Positions 1 to 8,816 of a DNA stretch of 52,652 nt are shown here, piece by piece. The stretch is from Deltaproteobacteria bacterium. Lineage in GTDB: Bacteria; Myxococcota_A; UBA9160; UBA4427. The position numbers and the translations under genes are program-made. Under the pieces are notes generated by a model. The model saw only the letters and a program-made list of their open reading frames with translations, was not told the DNA's origin and did no database searches. The stretch's first letter is position 1. Each line of letters begins with the position of its first letter. The stretch is taken from assembly GCA_002719955.1 (NCBI GenBank), contig PBFW01000007.1, positions 375,077-427,728 on the forward strand. Direction: 5' to 3'.

Positions 1-2462
1 TCCATGATGACTTCGCCCGCACGCTCGACTGCGATCACGGTGCACCCGGTGCGCTCACGCATCGACGATTTCAGTGGATGGTGGCCGGCCAGCCGACCCG
101 CGCCCACTTTGACGAGCTTCACGCGGGCTTGCTGCGAAACGATCTCACCCAGGATGTGATGAGCGAGAAGTTGGCCGGCCACCTGGCCCACCGAAAGAGC
201 GAAGTCAGCGCCAGCCTGCTGGATATGCCCGACTTGTTCCACGAATTCGGCACAGGCGATGATCGGCACATCCGGAGCAAAATCTCGCACGATCGTTGCG
301 GCCAGAACCGTCGCACTGTCGTTCTCGCAGGCAAGGATCACGACGCGAGCCGCTCCGACCTCGGCGCGCGCAAGAATACCGGCATCGAGAACGTCTCCAA
401 CCACGCTGACTCCGGCCTGCTCGGTCTTGTCGATGACGCACAATCGTTCGCCCGCGTCTTTCAACATCTCGACCAGCTTGCTCCCGACATCGCCAAAGCC
501 CGCGACGACGATCGTGCCTTCCGTTGTAATCGGACGAGCAATTTCGCTGAGCCGCTTCATGTTGTCTGGAGGCCCGGCAGCCACCAACATCATTCCAGGC
601 CGGAGTATCTGGTCCGATGAGGGCGGCGAATGGAGGGCGCCGTCCACCCACTGGGCCACGATCTGCACCCCGGTCTCGGTACGGATGCCGGATTCCGCAA
701 CGGTCTTGTTCGCGAGCGGGCTCGCGTCGTGGATGCGGACCTCGGCCACCTCGAGGAGCTGCGCGAGCGGCTGGACACCCGTGATGCGCGGTCCGATCCG
801 GGCGCTGGCTCGGGCCGCGATCGCGGCCGCCAGCACGTGACTCGGCGTGAACGCAGCCGTTGCCCCAGCAAGCTGCATCGGTGCGCGGCGCTTGGGGTCG
901 TCGATCAGGGCGATGATCGGACCGGAGAATCCGAGTTCGCGCACGCTCACGGCGAGCAGAGCGTCGTGCTCGTCCGAACCATTGGCCACCAGCGCCCGCG
1001 CCCGGGTCAGCGGTCGCAGATCGAAGCCGCCCTCTGCAATCGAAGCATGGACGACGCGATTGCCTCGAGCCAGCAGTCGGCGCGCGACGATTCCGTCCTC
1101 TTCGATGACGATTAGCGGCACTCCTCGGCTGTCGAGCTCGCCCATCAAGGAATCGACCTCCGAACCATATCCGCAGATCACCACCGTATCCTCCATATCG
1201 GGCAGCGTGCGAGGAAGTTGCGCTTCGAAGCGCTCCTCCACGAGCGGCGTGCCGAAGGGCGTAACCTGGAGAATTCCGCTCGTCGCATCTGCCAGCGGGG
1301 CGGCCGTCCCTTCGAGGATCACGGCGCAGCCCTTCAACGCGAGCGGTGTAAACAGGTTGAGAAGAAAGGCCGTGAGGATCAGCGCCGTAAAAATCGGCTG
1401 GTCGATCGCCCCCTGAGCCAGAGCCAGCGAAGCGAGGATGAAGGCCAGCTCGGCGCGCCCGCACATGCCAACCCCAACGGTGAGCGCCTCTCGCGGTGGC
1501 AATCCCATGCGCAAAGCCATTCCGCCCGCGCTGAGAATCTGGCCGACGATCACCGCAACGGTCAGCAGGCCGATGAAGGCCACGCCCGATGGGCTGATAT
1601 CGAAGCTGATCGAGAAACCAAGCGACATGAAGAAGATCGGACCGAGGAATGAATAGGCGATTCCGTAGGCACGGTCCTTTACGATCCGGACGAGGTTCGG
1701 ATGCGCCACTTTCTCCTCGAAAAAGAGACCCGCCAGATAGGCACCGAGGATCATGTGAAGCCCGATGGCTTCGGCGAAGAGCCCCGAGGCGATCGCCATG
1801 AGCAAAACGAAGGTAAAACCCTTTCCGCCCTCCGAGCGGAACGGCAGGGTCAGCCGCGGGTAGACGAATCGTCCCAATAACACCGCGACGGCGAAGAAAC
1901 CGACGACCTTGCCCAGCGTGATGAAAATACTGAGAGGCTCGAAGGTTCCTCCCGAGAGCACCCCAACGACGAGCCCGAAGAACACGAGTGTCAAGAGGTC
2001 GTCGATCACACAGCTGGCCACGATGACGCGTGCCACCCGCGTGTTGACCAGGCCGAGATCCTTGAGACTCGTGAGTGTGATCACGACGGCGGTGGCCGTC
2101 ATCGTCAATCCGACGAAGGTCGCCCCGACGGGGTCCAGGCCGAAGAGCAACGCGACCCCGACGCTGACCACGAAGGGAATGAGGGCGCCGACGACTGCAA
2201 CACCCATCGAGCGCTTCAACGCGTCGTAGAACTCGAGCGGCTGAGTCTCGACGCCAGCGTGGAACATCAGGAAGAAGATGCCGATCTCGGCCAGCAGCTG
2301 AATCTCATCGCCTGGCTCGATCAGTCCCAATACGGCCGGGCCCAGGAGCACGCCGACGATCAGCTCGCCCATCACCGTCGGCAGGCCGAGTGGGCGAAGC
2401 GTGACCGCGACCAGCCAGATTCCAGCGAGCAGAAGTAAGAGATCTAATGCAACTTCATGCAT
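1..2462 (-). CDS. KefB/KefC-type cation:proton antiporter with two RCK modules (3' end beyond the window)
   Basis: Reading leftward from ATG at 2462 the frame stays open to base 1, so at least 820 residues are present and the C-terminus is missing. Residues 1 to about 390 form a polytopic CPA2 membrane domain; near the N-terminus is the family signature VMGELIVGVLLGP. Two cytoplasmic RCK modules follow: a Rossmann TrkA-N with VVICGYGSE near residue 422 plus a TrkA-C part to about 610, then a second TrkA-N with VVAGFGDVG near residue 647 plus a second TrkA-C part (GCTVIAVER) running off the edge. Known family role: K+ or Na+ efflux against protons at the inner membrane, gated by nucleotide or ligand binding to RCK domains. 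Most KefB/C proteins are about 600-660 residues with one RCK_N, so the tandem RCK makes this one unusually long. The ion is not determinable. Confidence 0.9.
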   Translation of the reverse strand, partial: MHEVALDLLLLLAGIWLVAVTLRPLGLPTVMGELIVGVLLGPAVLGLIEPGDEIQLLAEIGIFFLMFHAGVETQPLEFYDALKRSMGVAVVGALIPFVVSVGVALLFGLDPVGATFVGLTMTATAVVITLTSLKDLGLVNTRVARVIVASCVIDDLLTLVFFGLVVGVLSGGTFEPLSIFITLGKVVGFFAVAVLLGRFVYPRLTLPFRSEGGKGFTFVLLMAIASGLFAEAIGLHMILGAYLAGLFFEEKVAHPNLVRIVKDRAYGIAYSFLGPIFFMSLGFSISFDISPSGVAFIGLLTVAVIVGQILSAGGMALRMGLPPREALTVGVGMCGRAELAFILASLALAQGAIDQPIFTALILTAFLLNLFTPLALKGCAVILEGTAAPLADATSGILQVTPFGTPLVEERFEAQLPRTLPDMEDTVVICGYGSEVDSLMGELDSRGVPLIVIEEDGIVARRLLARGNRVVHASIAEGGFDLRPLTRARALVANGSDEHDALLAVSVRELGFSGPIIALIDDPKRRAPMQLAGATAAFTPSHVLAAAIAARASARIGPRITGVQPLAQLLEVAEVRIHDASPLANKTVAESGIRTETGVQIVAQWVDGALHSPPSSDQILRPGMMLVAAGPPDNMKRLSEIARPITTEGTIVVAGFGDVGSKLVEMLKDAGERLCVIDKTEQAGVSVVGDVLDAGILARAEVGAARVVILACENDSATVLAATIVRDFAPDVPIIACAEFVEQVGHIQQAGADFALSVGQVAGQLLAHHILGEIVSQQARVKLVKVGAGRLAGHHPLKSSMRERTGCTVIAVERAGEVIM

Positions 2463-2501
2463 AACGAAGCACGCGTGTCGGCCGCATGACCGAGAGTTGA
2501 C

Positions 2502-2605
2502 GTTCTCAGAACCGATTCACTGTGGAATCATTGAGCTTCTTCCATCTGAACTCGTAGAATCCACGATCGATGATAGTCCGAATCCGACCGGATCATCAGC
2601 CTCGC
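2502..2605 (+). repeat. Family C element end fused to the 5' side of a truncated gene
   Basis: GTTCTCAGAACCGATT at 2502, followed by an ATTGAGCTT motif near 2529, matches the left end of family C elements at 11574, 38142, 38229 and 47425. About 80 bp further on, CCGACCGGATCA (near 2583) matches the diverged right-end-like copy at 8756. The segment lies between the antiporter start and the truncated repeat-protein gene and has probably replaced that gene's 5' end. Confidence 0.5.
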
Positions 2606-2646
2606 AACTCACAGCCAACCCGGGAAAATACGCCTCGCTGTGCGGC

Positions 2647-2976
2647 ATGAGTCGCGTCACCGAGAAGTCGGACGGTGCGGTCGCGCTGAGCCTGATCAAC
2701 TTCCACTCGGGCTCCGACAGAGGCGCGAACCTCGCCTTCGTCAACATGTTGAACAACACGAAGGACGCGTTCAACCTGGGCTTCATCCAGATCGCTGAGG
2801 GGGAGACTTCAGCCGACCTCGGGGGCCTCAACATATCGAAGAAGTCCCGGATCCAGATCGGCTTCGTCAACATCACCCAGGAGATCACAGGCTTCCAGTT
2901 CGGCTTCCTCAACATGGCCGAGAACGGCTTCTTCAAGTTCTTCCCGATCTTCAACTATGCGAAGAAGAAGAACTGA
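2647..2976 (+). pseudogene. Truncated LA_2272-like surface-repeat protein
   Basis: From about 2647 the reading frame encodes short repeats of the type (L/F)xN(I/M/F) spaced about 18-20 residues apart: LINFHSG, FVNMLNN, FIQIAEG, GLNISKK, FVNITQE and FLNMAEN, ending FPIFNYAKKKN and a stop at 2976. This is the pattern of LA_2272-type beta-solenoid surface proteins. Those normally have a signal peptide and many more repeats. Here the open frame continues upstream but runs through repeat DNA (2502-2605) with no signal peptide, so the N-terminal part is lost. No RBS precedes ATG 2647. I infer a decayed gene; the family name is from pattern memory only. Confidence 0.55.
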
Positions 2977-3123
2977 GGGCGCACCCGCCGCGCCATCTGT
3001 CCGCTCGTAGGGTCAGAGCTGAAGCGGTGTTCCGTGAGGTCGTGGCCTTGTCCGCGTAGGCTCGACCCTGCTGCATCTCGGGGAATTCTCGGGCGCAGCA
3101 GCGCTTCGAAGCCCCCCGGCTCA

Positions 3124-3153
3124 TTGACTTCTCTCGCCTCCGGTGGCTATTGT
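3124..3153 (+). promoter_or_regulatory. Putative sigma70-like promoter of the TetR-amidohydrolase-P450 operon
   Basis: TTGACT at 3124-3129 and TATTGT at 3148-3153 are separated by 18 bp, a good -35/-10 pair for a housekeeping sigma factor. It sits just upstream of the inverted repeat at 3160-3179 and of the regulator gene. Confidence 0.4.
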
Positions 3154-3159
3154 GAGCGA

Positions 3160-3179
3160 TCTGGCACGCAGATGCCAAA
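3160..3179. promoter_or_regulatory. Inverted repeat, probable TetR operator
   Basis: TCTGGCA-CGCAGA-TGCCAAA is an inverted repeat of 7 bp arms (6 of 7 paired) with a 6 bp spacer, lying 7 bp after the predicted -10 box. Its position fits autorepression by the downstream TetR protein. It overlaps the in-frame ATG at 3172, which argues that translation starts later. Confidence 0.45.
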
Positions 3180-3189
3180 TGGAGTGTTG

Positions 3190-3870
3190 GTGCCAGTGAG
3201 TTCCTCGATGCATCATGTTCCCGCCGAAACGGGTGCGAGCCGGGTCGATCGCCGGGTGGGCGAGTTTCGGGCGCGGGTGCTCGAGGCGGCCCAGGCGCTC
3301 TTCGCCTCGAATGGCGTCGAGGCAACGAAGATCGACGACATCTGCGAGGCCGCCGACGTCGCCAGACGTACGCTCTGCAATCACTTTCCGACCAAGGCGC
3401 ACATCGTCCGGGCGCTCTCGCGCGAAGCCGTCTCGCGGCTCGTCGCACTGATCGATCATGCGCGTGAAGAGGGCTGCACGAATCACGAGCGGGTCGGGCT
3501 CCTCTTCGATGGGCTCGTGAGTCGCACCCTGGAAACGGGTCCGGTGCATCGCGAATCCGTCGGTGCGTTCTTCCATGTCGCCCACGGCACTTCTGGCGCG
3601 ACCGAGGACGAGCTACGGCTCTCGGCGGCGATTCAGGCGCTCCTCGAAGCCGGCGGGGCGAATGATCTTCCGCCGGACACTTCGATCGAAACCTTCGCGG
3701 AACTCATCCTCGGGGCGATCTACTCGACGACCCTCGAGTGGATCCACCGTGAAGACTACGACTTAGAAGCGCGCACGGCGGCGCACGGAGCGTTCCTCGT
3801 CGGCTTGTTGCCCGTCGACCCAATGAATCGGAACGACAAGAGAGCGGAGCAAGAACGCCATGTCCGATGA
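3190..3870 (+). CDS. TetR/AcrR family transcriptional regulator
   Basis: About 226 residues. The N-terminal helix-turn-helix is clear: ARVLEAAQALFASNGVE, then KIDDICEAADVARRTLCNHF, the standard TetR recognition region. The C-terminal half is the divergent ligand-binding, dimerisation domain. I prefer GTG at 3190 because GGAG lies at 3181-3184 with a 5 nt spacer; ATG at 3172 lies inside the operator-like inverted repeat and ATG at 3208 is the other alternative. The last 11 bp overlap the start of the next gene, so regulator, two amidohydrolases and P450 are probably one transcript. Inference: it represses its own operon and is released by a pathway substrate or intermediate. Confidence 0.88.
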   Translation: MPVSSSMHHVPAETGASRVDRRVGEFRARVLEAAQALFASNGVEATKIDDICEAADVARRTLCNHFPTKAHIVRALSREAVSRLVALIDHAREEGCTNHERVGLLFDGLVSRTLETGPVHRESVGAFFHVAHGTSGATEDELRLSAAIQALLEAGGANDLPPDTSIETFAELILGAIYSTTLEWIHREDYDLEARTAAHGAFLVGLLPVDPMNRNDKRAEQERHVR

Positions 3871-5110
3871 GAAAGTCCTGATCATCAGCTCGGATTGTCA
3901 CGCGGGCGCCCTGCCCTCGATCTACAACGAATACATACCGGCGAAATACCACGACGCCGCGAATCGTTGGTGGGTCGACTACACGCGCGAGATGATGTCC
4001 CGCGTGGGCACGTTCTTCGACCAGGAGGCGGTCGACGCCTATGCGGAGAAGGCCGGGCAAGGCGGCGAACGAATGAAGGCGGTGTCGAACCCGAATATCA
4101 CTCCGAGCGACGAGGATCTGCTCGAGATGCTCAGCGATCCCACCAACCCCTTCGCGCCGCGCCGAGGCGAATGGGACGCGTCGGTGCGAACGAAGGAAAT
4201 CGACGAGGACATGAGCGCCGGCGAGGTCATCTTTCCGCAGATGGCTCCCTTCGGCGCGGGATTGATGCAATACCGACACGAGGTTTCGCCGGAGTACAAC
4301 CTCGAGGGATGCCGAGCCTACAACCGCTGGCTCGCCGACTTCTGCAAGTCGAACCCCCAACGCATGGCGGGCGTCGCGCTCATCAACGTCGACGACATCG
4401 ACACGACGGTCGAGGTGATCCGAGAAGCGCGAGAGATGGGTCTCTGGGGCGGAGTGTTGCTGCCGTCGAGCACAGGCAGCCACCCCTTCTATCACCATCC
4501 GCGCTACGAGCCGATCTGGGCCGTGTGTGCCGAGCTCGACCTGCCGCTTCAGTCCCATGCGGGCTGGGCTCCGGACTATGGCGACGTCGAGAGCGCGACA
4601 GCCATGTTCATCAGCGAGGTCGACATGTGGGGCCAGCGCCCGTTCACTGCATTGATGTGGTCCGGCGTCTTCGAACGCTACCCGAGCATCAAATACGTGT
4701 TGACTGAAGTCGGCTCAGGCTGGGTCGGCGAGAAGCTGCGCGTTCTGGAGTTCAAGGCGCGGGATCCGATCTTCAAACACTTCACGAAGGACCTCTCGCT
4801 CTCCCCAACCGAGTATTTCCAGCGCAACTGTTTCCTTGGCTCATCCTTCCTCGCGCGCCACGAAGCCCATTTCTGCACGAAGCTCGGGGTGGACAAATTC
4901 ATGTGGGGCTCGGATTACCCCCACCTCGAGGGCACCTGGCCCAACACGCGGAAGGCGCTCACCGAGACCTTCCATGATTTCGAAGAAGAGGACATCCGCG
5001 CAATTCTCGGGCTCAACGCCGCCAAACTCTATGGGTTCGATGCGGGAGCGCTCTCGAAGATCTCGCAGGAAATCGGCCCGTCGATCGCGCAAATCCGCGA
5101 CGAAGCCTGA
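3860..5110 (+). CDS. Amidohydrolase family 2 (PF04909) metal-dependent hydrolase, first copy
   Basis: 416 residues with the ACMSD/amidohydrolase-2 TIM-barrel layout. The first metal-ligand strand reads IISSDCHAG (DxH form, residues 8-16), a later ligand lies in QSHAGW near residue 232, and the catalytic Asp region is MWGSDYPHLEGTWP near residue 350. Members hydrolyse or decarboxylate ring-derived acids or lactone/amide-like substrates in the cytoplasm; the substrate here is unknown. Its start overlaps the TetR gene by 11 bp and a paralogue follows after about 100 bp, so translation is likely coupled within the operon. Confidence 0.88.
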   Translation: MSDEKVLIISSDCHAGALPSIYNEYIPAKYHDAANRWWVDYTREMMSRVGTFFDQEAVDAYAEKAGQGGERMKAVSNPNITPSDEDLLEMLSDPTNPFAPRRGEWDASVRTKEIDEDMSAGEVIFPQMAPFGAGLMQYRHEVSPEYNLEGCRAYNRWLADFCKSNPQRMAGVALINVDDIDTTVEVIREAREMGLWGGVLLPSSTGSHPFYHHPRYEPIWAVCAELDLPLQSHAGWAPDYGDVESATAMFISEVDMWGQRPFTALMWSGVFERYPSIKYVLTEVGSGWVGEKLRVLEFKARDPIFKHFTKDLSLSPTEYFQRNCFLGSSFLARHEAHFCTKLGVDKFMWGSDYPHLEGTWPNTRKALTETFHDFEEEDIRAILGLNAAKLYGFDAGALSKISQEIGPSIAQIRDEA

Positions 5111-5206
5111 AGTCGCCACGGCCAAACTTCTCTCTCGCGCGCGCTCATGCGCTCGCCAAACACGGACAGTGCCCTGGCAACGTTCGAAGACAAATGGAGA
5201 CAACAC

Positions 5207-6424
5207 ATGGATCGCTATCTCGTCATCTCGTCCGACGGCCACGCCGGACTTCATGCGTCCGACTATCGCCCCTACGTGGAAGAGAAGTATCGCGACGCAT
5301 TCGATGCGGCGCTGCCAGTCCAGATCGCTGCGACCAAACGGATGAGCGACTATTTCCTCATCACCGAGATCAACGAAGAGTGGCGCCGCGGCAACGAGGT
5401 TGAGCTCGCGGGCGCCTGGGATCCCGAGGCGCGGGACCAGATGCTCGACAACGACGGAATCGTCGCGGAAGTGCTCTTTCCCGATGGCGTGACCGAGATG
5501 AATGCGCCGCCCTTCGGCGCGGGATTCAACATGCGTCCAGAGGGCACGACCGCCGAACTCATGTGGGCGGGATGTGACGCGCACAACCGATTCATCACCG
5601 AATTCGTCCAGACGGCCCCCGAGCGCCGAATCGGACTCGCCTGCATCCCCGTCTACTGGGATGTCGATCTCGCCGTCGAGAAGACGAAGGAGGCGCGCAA
5701 GAACGGTCTACAGGGCGTACTCCTGCCGCCGATGTGGGGCGACTTCCCGGGCTACAACCACGGGAAATACGATCCCTTCTGGGCAACCTGCCAGGACCTC
5801 GAAATGCCCGTCCATTTCCATTCCGGTCCTGCACCCATGGAACAGTTCTTCGGTCCCATACCGCCGCAGGAAGGAGACGAGATGCCGCACGGCGCCGTCG
5901 GCGCGTATCTGATGGAGGTCCATGTCTGGCTGACGCGCCCCATCAACTTCATGATTTGGGGCGGCGTCTTCACACGCTTCCCGAAGCTCAAGATCACGGC
6001 CGCAGAGGGGACTTCGGCGTGGGTCCCCGACTTCCTCGACCGACTCGAGTTCCACTACAAAGAGTCTCGCGAGTCACAGAAGCTGGGCGATTTCCGAGGC
6101 CATCTGGCCGAATCGCCCGCGGACACCTTCCGCAAGAACTTCATGGTGGGTGCGTCGTGCATGTCTCGAAAGGAGGCGGAGATGCGACACGAGATTGGCG
6201 TCCGCAACATCATGTGGGGCAGCGATTTCCCGCATCCGGAAGGGAGCTGGCCTGTCACGCGTCAACACCAGGTCGACACGTTTCGCGGAATTCCCGAAGA
6301 CGAGGTCGAGGCAATGCTCGGCGGAAACGCCGTCGAATTCTACGGCCTCGATGCCGAGAAGCTGGCGCCGATCGCGGCGCGCATCGGCCCCGAGCGCGGC
6401 TCGCTGGGAGAGATCGTGAAATGA
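5207..6424 (+). CDS. Amidohydrolase family 2 (PF04909), second copy
   Basis: 405 residues, paralogous to the preceding gene. Matching landmarks are LVISSDGHAG at the N-terminus, HFHSGPAP in mid-barrel and MWGSDFPHPEGSWP near the C-terminus. ATG 5207 was chosen over the upstream ATG at 5147 because GGAG lies at 5196-5199 with a 7 nt spacer and because alignment with the first copy begins there. The stop overlaps the P450 start in an ATGA, so the two are translationally coupled. Two adjacent, divergent amidohydrolases suggest a heteromeric pair or two successive hydrolytic steps; this is inference. Confidence 0.88.
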   Translation: MDRYLVISSDGHAGLHASDYRPYVEEKYRDAFDAALPVQIAATKRMSDYFLITEINEEWRRGNEVELAGAWDPEARDQMLDNDGIVAEVLFPDGVTEMNAPPFGAGFNMRPEGTTAELMWAGCDAHNRFITEFVQTAPERRIGLACIPVYWDVDLAVEKTKEARKNGLQGVLLPPMWGDFPGYNHGKYDPFWATCQDLEMPVHFHSGPAPMEQFFGPIPPQEGDEMPHGAVGAYLMEVHVWLTRPINFMIWGGVFTRFPKLKITAAEGTSAWVPDFLDRLEFHYKESRESQKLGDFRGHLAESPADTFRKNFMVGASCMSRKEAEMRHEIGVRNIMWGSDFPHPEGSWPVTRQHQVDTFRGIPEDEVEAMLGGNAVEFYGLDAEKLAPIAARIGPERGSLGEIVK

Positions 6425-7647
6425 CCCTTCCGCCCTTCCACCCCTTCTCGCTCGAGTACACGGCGAACCCGAAGCCCTACTTCGCACAATTCCACGCCGA
6501 GGGTCGCCTCGTGGAGCACGAAGAGTTCGGCGCGTGGTTCGCGCACGACTACGACGCGGTTCGTGCCCTCTGCGATCATCCGCAGATGTCGAGGCGCCCG
6601 AGCGTGACCCAGTACTCTGAGGAAGAGATGGAGGCGCGCCTGGCCCGCTGGCCCATTCTCGACGCGAGGATGAGCGGTGGCCCACCCCCCGAGGACGAGG
6701 AGTACAACGACCAACTCGTGCTTCGAAAGGTCCTCGCGCCCGACTTCAGACCGGGCACGATCCGCAAGCTGGCGGCGACGATCCGCGACGTCGTCGCCAA
6801 ACACTGCGCCCCCATCCAGTGGGAGCAAGAGGTCGACATCGTCAAGCTCGTCCAGGGCGTACCCCTGACCGTGATCGCCCAGCTACTCGGGCTCGCCGAG
6901 TCGGGCCCAAACGCAGAGATCTTCCTGACGGCGGGGCCCGATTTCTTTCGAGGGATCGGCCCGCTCGTCTCCGATGAGGCGAAGGATCGAGCGGAGGCCG
7001 CGGCGCACGCGATGATCCAGGTACTCGCCGAGGAGGTCGAGGCAAGGCGTACCGCTCCGCGTGACGACCTGATCTCCCACGTGATCGAGGAGGTCGACCA
7101 GACGGAGGGGATGGATCCCGGGGAGGTCATCCCCACACTCGTCGTCCTGCTCGCCGCGGGAACCGACACGACACGACTCACGACCTCGCTCGCGATCAAG
7201 ACACTGCTCGAACACCCGGACGAGCTGGAAAGATTACGTGCCAATCGTGAGCTGCTCCCGAACGCCATCCTCGAACTCATGCGCTACGAGGGAGCGACGA
7301 AGTTCCTCGCGCGCTCGACCCTCGAGGACGTGAACTGGAAGGGGCAAACCATTCCCGCACAGTCGAGCGTTCTGATTTCGATCCTCGGCGCGGGATGGGA
7401 TCCTCGTGTCTTCGAGGCGCCGGAGCGATTCGACATCACGCGCGACCTGCGTGGCAGCTTGTCGTTCGGATTCGGACGCGGCTATTGCATGGGTTCGCAT
7501 CTGGCCCGACTCCAGCTCAAAGAGCTGCTCGACTTCTTCCTCGACCACCTTCCCGTCGGTGCGAGCGTCGATCCCGCCCAAATGGTCTGGGACCCGTCCA
7601 ACGCGTTCCTGCGCGAGATTCGGAGCATGCCTGCGCAGCTCAGATGA
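6421..7647 (+). CDS. Cytochrome P450 (bacterial class I, soluble)
   Basis: 408 residues, the usual length of soluble bacterial P450s. The I-helix oxygen-activation motif is AAGTDTT near residue 244, the K-helix ExxR is ELMRYEG near 284, and the heme ligand loop is FGFGRGYCMG with Cys356. There is no membrane anchor. It needs ferredoxin and a reductase, neither of which is encoded in this window. ATG 6421 overlaps the amidohydrolase stop by 4 bp (ATGA). Position after two hydrolases suggests hydroxylation in the same catabolic route. The same order, amidohydrolase then P450, recurs as pseudogenes at 24.0-25.4 kb. Confidence 0.95.
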   Translation: MTLPPFHPFSLEYTANPKPYFAQFHAEGRLVEHEEFGAWFAHDYDAVRALCDHPQMSRRPSVTQYSEEEMEARLARWPILDARMSGGPPPEDEEYNDQLVLRKVLAPDFRPGTIRKLAATIRDVVAKHCAPIQWEQEVDIVKLVQGVPLTVIAQLLGLAESGPNAEIFLTAGPDFFRGIGPLVSDEAKDRAEAAAHAMIQVLAEEVEARRTAPRDDLISHVIEEVDQTEGMDPGEVIPTLVVLLAAGTDTTRLTTSLAIKTLLEHPDELERLRANRELLPNAILELMRYEGATKFLARSTLEDVNWKGQTIPAQSSVLISILGAGWDPRVFEAPERFDITRDLRGSLSFGFGRGYCMGSHLARLQLKELLDFFLDHLPVGASVDPAQMVWDPSNAFLREIRSMPAQLR

Positions 7648-7672
7648 CGCGCCCGCACAAATAAGGAACGGG

Positions 7673-7747
7673 ATGAACGATCACAGTACTCGCAGCGTTC
7701 ACTGGAGTTTCTGGGCGATCTCCGTTGTGGGGCTGGTCTTCAAGTAG
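7673..7747 (+). pseudogene. Truncated N-terminus of a small membrane protein
   Basis: A 24-codon frame begins at ATG 7673 with a well-placed AAGGAACGGG Shine-Dalgarno stretch. The peptide has SVHWSFWAISVVGLVFK and then TAG. The HWSFWxIxxVGLVxN pattern is the first transmembrane segment of a family of roughly 150-residue membrane proteins, from memory. The coding pattern ends abruptly at the stop, so I read it as a gene whose body was deleted. It follows the P450 by 25 bp and may have been the last gene of that operon. Confidence 0.4.
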
Positions 7748-7864
7748 GAACTCAACGACATCGACCGACGCGGGAATCAAATGGGATCGCAGGAGAGGCA
7801 CTGATCTCGGCTGCGGACGTGTCTTGCGAAAGCGCCGGAGTGACGCCCCACCCTGTTGCAACCG

Positions 7865-8551
7865 TTATTCTGGAAAATGCCCCGCGACATGGACACAGAA
7901 GCCCGCCTGTGTCCCACGATCGATGAATCGAGCCTCGTCGATGGCCGCCTCCTCTCGAATCGGATCGTCGGAGGTTGCATCCTCGAACACCCGCGCCGAG
8001 GGCACGAAGATCTCAGTGACGCTATCGACGTCCCAGATCCCGAAACCGCCGCGCGCGGCAGCCTCTCGCGACCGCTTCAGGTCGACGTAGTTCTGGTGGT
8101 AACCCGTTGCGCCCGGACATTCTATGCCGAAGCGGGCGTGCTCGTTGCGGTAATAGGAGATGTAGTCGTCGTGGCCCGTACCAGCCTTGCGGCGCATCAG
8201 CGACATGTAGCGCGTGCCGGGCGGCTCGGCTGGGACGACCCGATTCTCCTCCGCGACGACAAGGGCCGAGAGATCGGAGTGCACACAGTCGCCCAGGTCC
8301 GAACGCAACTCGGCGAGGCGCTCGATCAGGGTGTCGAGGGATTCCGCGTCGAGCGAGCGAACCTCGAGCACCGCCTCGTATCTACGCATTCGATAGAGCG
8401 CCGGCAATGGGTCGTCTGACTCTGCCAGCAGCACCGCAACGCCTTCGATTCCCGGTGCCGCCGCGACTCGAGATGCTGCGGCCGCGAGGGCCATACCCAC
8501 CTCTCGATCGCATCCATCCCGAACGGCGAAAAACGCGAGTAGCTTCTGCAT
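7865..8551 (-). CDS. EthD domain-containing protein
   Basis: 228 residues. The C-terminal half carries the EthD/dimeric alpha-beta barrel pattern: YMSLMRRKAGTGHDDYISYY then RNEHARFGIECPGATGYHQN, which resembles the KRKPGLSxEEFxxYWxxxH signature. The N-terminal half looks like a diverged second ferredoxin-like repeat. The family is named for EthD of the ethyl tert-butyl ether P450 system; other members are small cyclases or stabilisers of oxygenase systems. A GGAGG lies 6 nt before ATG 8551. It converges on the P450 operon, and the Old Yellow Enzyme gene lies upstream on the same strand. Confidence 0.8.
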   Translation of the reverse strand: MQKLLAFFAVRDGCDREVGMALAAAASRVAAAPGIEGVAVLLAESDDPLPALYRMRRYEAVLEVRSLDAESLDTLIERLAELRSDLGDCVHSDLSALVVAEENRVVPAEPPGTRYMSLMRRKAGTGHDDYISYYRNEHARFGIECPGATGYHQNYVDLKRSREAAARGGFGIWDVDSVTEIFVPSARVFEDATSDDPIREEAAIDEARFIDRGTQAGFCVHVAGHFPE

Positions 8552-8639
8552 CGAACCCTCCGAATATTTCCCGACGAAGACGGGATCGCTTTCTCGATCG
8601 GGTTTCCTGGGTCTTCTTGTCTCAATTCTGATCGGGCTG

Positions 8640-8790
8640 GAGAGAGGTCCTGGGCATCATCCGGCCCGACACCGTGATCCGCCGGCATCGCAAGGAATTT
8701 CGGCTGAGCAGCTTGATCAATGCGATTCGTCATCTGGGAGTATCGACCCGAATCCGACCGGATCAGTAGAGAGAACCGACAGTCGTTCCA
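8640..8790 (+). mobile_element. Relic of an rve-type transposase plus a family C right end
   Basis: Bases about 8648-8707 translate on the plus strand as EVLGIIRPDTVIRRHRKEFR, the conserved TPDTxLRWHRKL stretch at the N-terminal side of integrase-core transposases, with nothing complete around it. At 8756-8785 CCGACCGGATCA then GAGAACCGACAG is a diverged copy of the family C right end. No other gene is seen between the EthD and Old Yellow Enzyme genes. Confidence 0.5.
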
Positions 8791-8816
8791 CGCACACCAG
8801 AGTCGCGTAAGCCAAT

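Noticed and set aside
205..1464. Long 419-codon minus-strand frame
   Set aside because: Arginine- and glycine-rich shadow of the antiporter, which is read in another minus-strand frame with clear CPA2 and RCK motifs.
5734..6420. In-frame 5' extension of the P450
   Set aside because: Lies wholly inside the second amidohydrolase and has no P450 resemblance before ATG 6421.
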